A stretch of DNA of 64,000 nucleotides from the NCBI GenBank assembly GCA_950097015.1, contig CATNEN010000009.1:498501-562500 (forward strand). The letters run 5' to 3'. The notes under the pieces are model-generated. The model was not told the origin of the DNA and did not search any database. It worked only from the letters and a program-made list of their open reading frames with translations. The position numbers were made by a program, and so were the translations under genes. This document shows, one piece after another, positions 51,931 to 64,000 of this stretch; within the stretch, counting starts at the first letter, position 1, and the number at the start of each line of letters is the position of its first letter. This stretch comes from Macrostomum hystrix (taxonomy: Eukaryota > Platyhelminthes > Macrostomidae).

Positions 51931-52834
51931 ATCGACTACATTTTCTGTGTAAAATATTCACCTTCTAATTTTTAAGTTAATCAAAAAAATTATAAATTTC
52001 ATGTTCCTTAGCCGTGAAGAAATAATTATTTAATTTTTTAAAGTCAAGGCAAATAAACCGAAGATTAAAAATAAAAAATTCAGAAGGCTGATCAATATTT
52101 CTTAGCTATGGATTACACATGGCCTTATTTTCCACATTTCGACCCGAGCTGTAAATTTACTCAAAGCTTCATGAGCTCCCTCTCTGGATTGGCTGAAACT
52201 AATTATTCTCTCTCTGGGTTTAATTAGTCTGAACCCAAGCTCTCTCGTGACACCTCATAATTATAAAATGAGTTAGTTGAGCTTATACTGGTGTAACTTC
52301 ATTCTTTAGAACGATGAGAATGCTTTTGGGTGTCACCAGTTTGTAGTGCTCAGTTGCCATTGTCAGGTACCCTTCTCAAATTGGTTGCATTGGTTATTAA
52401 ATACAGGATCTGTTGTATCTCCACTATGCATCCGTATTACACTTACACTTTCGTACGTTGAGGCCCAACTGAAATTCACATTTTTACCCGCCTGCTTTCA
52501 CAGTTTACTTTGCTCCTAGATTGTCTACTCTAGGGATTCATAGAGCTGGGTGCACTTTGAGTCGCAGAGCGGCCCGCAGGGTTTCAGAGGCAGCAGGTTT
52601 CACGGCGCTCTGGTCTTTTATGTTTTCTGCACTCCAGTCTGCAGTCGTAGCGGCCAGGTCTCAAGGGGAAGCCAATAAAACTGCGTAGTACATCTCTGAT
52701 GTATTTGTGAAATGCTTACACATCAACGGCTGGATTAAGCACTTCAAAAATAAAAACCTGCTTGTCTTAACTGTCGCAAAATGATTGGATTAGCGGTCGA
52801 CGCAGGGTGCTGATCACCTTCTGAATTTATTCGA
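51931..52834. other. AT-rich spacer, no supported gene
   Basis: No coding region, RNA gene or repeat of note is visible. Confidence 0.4.
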
Positions 52835-52902
52835 TGATGACACAGTACTGATGACACAGTACTGATGACACAGTACTGATGACACAGTACTGATGACACA
52901 GT
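52835..52902. repeat. 14-bp repeat
   Basis: Five copies of GATGACACAGTACT. Confidence 0.9.
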
Positions 52903-52917
52903 AACTGACGAAAGTCA

Positions 52918-53115
52918 GAAGCCAGTTTGCTGAATCAGAAGTTGAGCCCCTCAGTAGGCAGCCTACAATATGAAGCCAGTTTGCTGAATCAGAAGTTGAG
53001 CCCCTCAGTAGGCAGCCTACAATATGAAGCCAGTTTGCTGAATCAGAAGTTGAGCCCCTCAGTAGGCAGCCTACAATATGAAGCCAGTTTGCTGAATCAG
53101 AAGTTGAGCCCCGAA
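52918..53115. repeat. ~57-bp tandem repeat, four copies
   Basis: Each copy starts GAAGCCAGTTTGCTGAATCA and continues through GAAGTTGAGCCCCTCAGTAG to GCAGCCTACAATAT; the fourth copy is truncated. Confidence 0.9.
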
Positions 53116-53164
53116 TCAATTTCATAATTGATTGATGCAGTATACGTATCAATATCGTAGTCCG

Positions 53165-53530
53165 TACGTGTGTCTCAGAGCGTCAGCAAAAATACTTGAC
53201 AGTCTCAGAGCGGCAACAAAAATACTTGACAGTCTCAGAGTGTCAGCAAACATACTTGACAGTCTCAGAGCGTCAGCAAACATACTTGATAGCACAGATT
53301 CTATATTACAGGTAATATAGAATCTGTGCTTGATAGTCTAAGCGTCAGCAAACATACTTGACAGTCTCAGAGCGTCAGCAAACATACTTGACAGTCTCAG
53401 CGTCAGCGAACATACTTGACAGTCTCAGAGCGTCAGCAAACATACTTGACAGTCTCAGAGCGTCAGCAAACATACTTGACAGTCTCAGCGTCAGCGAACA
53501 TACTTGACAGTCTCAGCGTCAGCGAACATG
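53165..53530. repeat. ~30-bp minisatellite split by a hairpin
   Basis: The unit is CAGTCTCAGAGCGTCAGCAA plus ACATACTTGA, about 12 copies. At 53291-53330 it is interrupted by AGCACAGATTCTATATT, a 6-nt loop, and its exact reverse complement (53314-53330). Confidence 0.9.
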
Positions 53531-54442
53531 GTTAAAACTTGAATTAGTTGAAGCTCGTATTGATGTTGCTTGCTGAAGTTTATGAAAATATAAAACACGT
53601 TTCGATCCGTTTTCCGTATTCTATTGAATTAACTTAGTCTACTGCTGTAGTTATAGAACTGCACGAATTTTTCAAAGGTAATATTTTCTCAGGTCTATCA
53701 GTGCAGTTAGCGAAGGATAATCAGGTGGAGTTAATGCAGACAGACCACACAGTAACCCATCTAATTTTCTCTTTTTGTGGCTTTGAGCACCTTAATTCGA
53801 GACAACGTGGCAAGACTTGGGTGATGAGTTTCGTCTGGCTAAGAAACCAAATTAACAACTGGATTAGCGGTTCCGTGGGCTCAAAGCCGCGTGTTGAAGA
53901 CTGTTCGATTAGGCGGATGAAGGGCGTCGGCGCTGACAATGAAGGTACGCTGAGTGCAGACCCTGGATTAGTCACGCCGCGAAGGCCTGTTTGGTCTGGA
54001 ATACTACTAGCACTTTCGGGCGCTTGCCATTGGACCGCAGATGCGATTGGATTGAGGCCTCCTTTCTCCTCTTGACACTGGGAGGCTGGCTGGAGTAAGA
54101 GAAGAGAGCAAGACGGACGAACGGGGATAAGGAACAGCTCATCTCGCCGTGCTCACACCGAATACTAATTGTTTGGTCCGCCTGTGTGAGCTGAGCCCGA
54201 AGCAGAGTGGATGCTGCTCAGGCCAGCTCGAAACACCTGACCAGGTAGCTCCTCTGTTCCTAACAGCGATTTTATTGCATGTTTCCAATCCTGTTCTAAT
54301 TCAGAATATCGACGGAGACTTCAAACTGGTCGCATCAGTGTCATAGCAGAGCCAGCCCATGAGCCGACCTCCAAGCGGCAGTAGCGGCTGAATAAGCAGT
54401 CCCCCCACTCCTGTACGTGGCAAGCCAAGCCGGAGATCCCGA
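53531..54442. other. Upstream region of TRPC
   Basis: A 124-codon frame at 53701-54075 has no recognisable motif. The TRPC promoter and leader should lie here. Confidence 0.4.
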
Positions 54443-63447
<9,005 letters not shown>

Positions 63448-63534
63448 GTGAGGACCGACTGATCGCCTCATCCATAACACTGGGACAGCGCGCATCCTCA
63501 GGCAGCCAAACCCCCGTCAGATTCCTCCCATCGC

Positions 63535-64000
63535 CAGTTGAGAATCCCAACCATCTGATCCCCAGATTTAAGCTCAGTTGAGAATCCCGAAAATCTGATC
63601 CCCAGATTCGAGCTGAGTTGAGAATCCCAACCATCTGATCCCCAGATTCGAGCTGAGTTGAGAATCCCAACCATCTGATCCCCAGATTTAAGCTCAGTTG
63701 AGAATCCCGAAAATCTGATCCCCAGATTCGAGCTGAGTTGAGAATCCCAACCATCTGATCCCCAGATTTGAGCTAAAATTATTAGAATCCCAACCATCTG
63801 ATCCCCAGATTTAAGCTCAGTTGAGAATCCCGAAAATCTGATCCCCAGATTCGAGCTGAGTTGAGAATCCCAACCATCTGATCCCCAGATTCGAGCTGAG
63901 TTGAGAATCCCAACCATCTGATCCCCAGATTTAAGCTCAGTTGAGAATCCCGAAAATCTGATCCCCAGATTCGAGCTGAGTTGAGAATCCCAACCATCTG
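63535..64000. repeat. 40-bp minisatellite in TRPC intron 6, cut by the window edge
   Basis: The unit is GAGAATCCCAACCATCTGAT plus CCCCAGATTCGAGCTGAGTT (40 bp), with a regular second variant (CCGAAAATC / TTTAAGCTC). The two variants recur in a fixed order, giving a 120-bp higher-order pattern of three units. One unit near 63770 is altered. Confidence 0.93.

Noticed and set aside
50435-51975. Repeat proteins of 317-505 codons in three frames
   Set aside because: Same effect for the 42-bp array; no unique domain on either side.
53701-54075. 124-codon frame upstream of TRPC
   Set aside because: No motif, biased toward chance composition, no splice link to TRPC exon 1.

Overview
The window is nuclear DNA from an animal. 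Protein-coding genes are split by GT-AG introns on both strands, and the recognisable proteins are metazoan: GABARAP, eL24, selenoprotein S, a FOXJ2/3-type forkhead factor, an MFSD8/CLN7-like transporter, a ZNF839-like zinc-finger protein and a TRPC channel. GC-rich exons sit in AT-rich spacers, and about 19 of 64 kb (my summed estimate) is tandem repeat. A lophotrochozoan, possibly a free-living flatworm, would fit. That placement is inference; no marker gene settles it.

Layout. 0-7 kb: a cluster of three related intronless genes for secreted PAN-like plus C-type-lectin-like proteins, the first one decayed, with a non-autonomous hAT element and a reverse-transcriptase relic between them. 7-9.2 kb: two minisatellites. 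9.3-13.5 kb (-): a 947-residue coiled-coil protein in ten phase-0 exons. 14.8-17.5 kb (+): GABARAP, with an 861-bp transposon-like insertion in intron 1. 18.0-19.0 kb: a Harbinger-type Myb/SANT relic and nested inverted repeats. 19.3-29.0 kb (-): MFSD8-like gene, nine exons, whose last codons run into a 3.9-kb 45-bp satellite and whose introns hold three more arrays. 31.0-32.3 kb (-): eL24 with a series of box C/D snoRNA-like copies in its leader. 32.7-33.8 kb (-): selenoprotein S, with UGA as the penultimate codon. 34.0-35.6 kb: 58-bp array. 36.4-38.9 kb (-): ZNF839-like. 41.9-44.9 kb (+): FOXJ2/3. 45.2-53.5 kb: almost continuous minisatellites. 54.4-64.0 kb (+): TRPC channel, running off the right edge.

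The genes look like unrelated housekeeping or regulatory neighbours rather than one pathway. The most unusual property is the placement of the minisatellites. In at least four places the repeat unit contains a piece of exon edge: the stop-codon segment and the exon-4 donor of the MFSD8-like gene, the last-exon acceptor of FOXJ, and the exon-3 acceptor of TRPC. Arrays of decoy or alternative splice sites and stop codons therefore sit directly against real exons. In FOXJ the 42-bp unit keeps frame, so five alternative acceptors could add 14-residue blocks. The giant open frames inside the satellites are by-products of stop-free repeat units and are not annotated as genes.

Exon coordinates come from reading splice consensus by eye and requiring phase continuity. 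All six multi-exon models close in phase, but none has been checked against transcripts.
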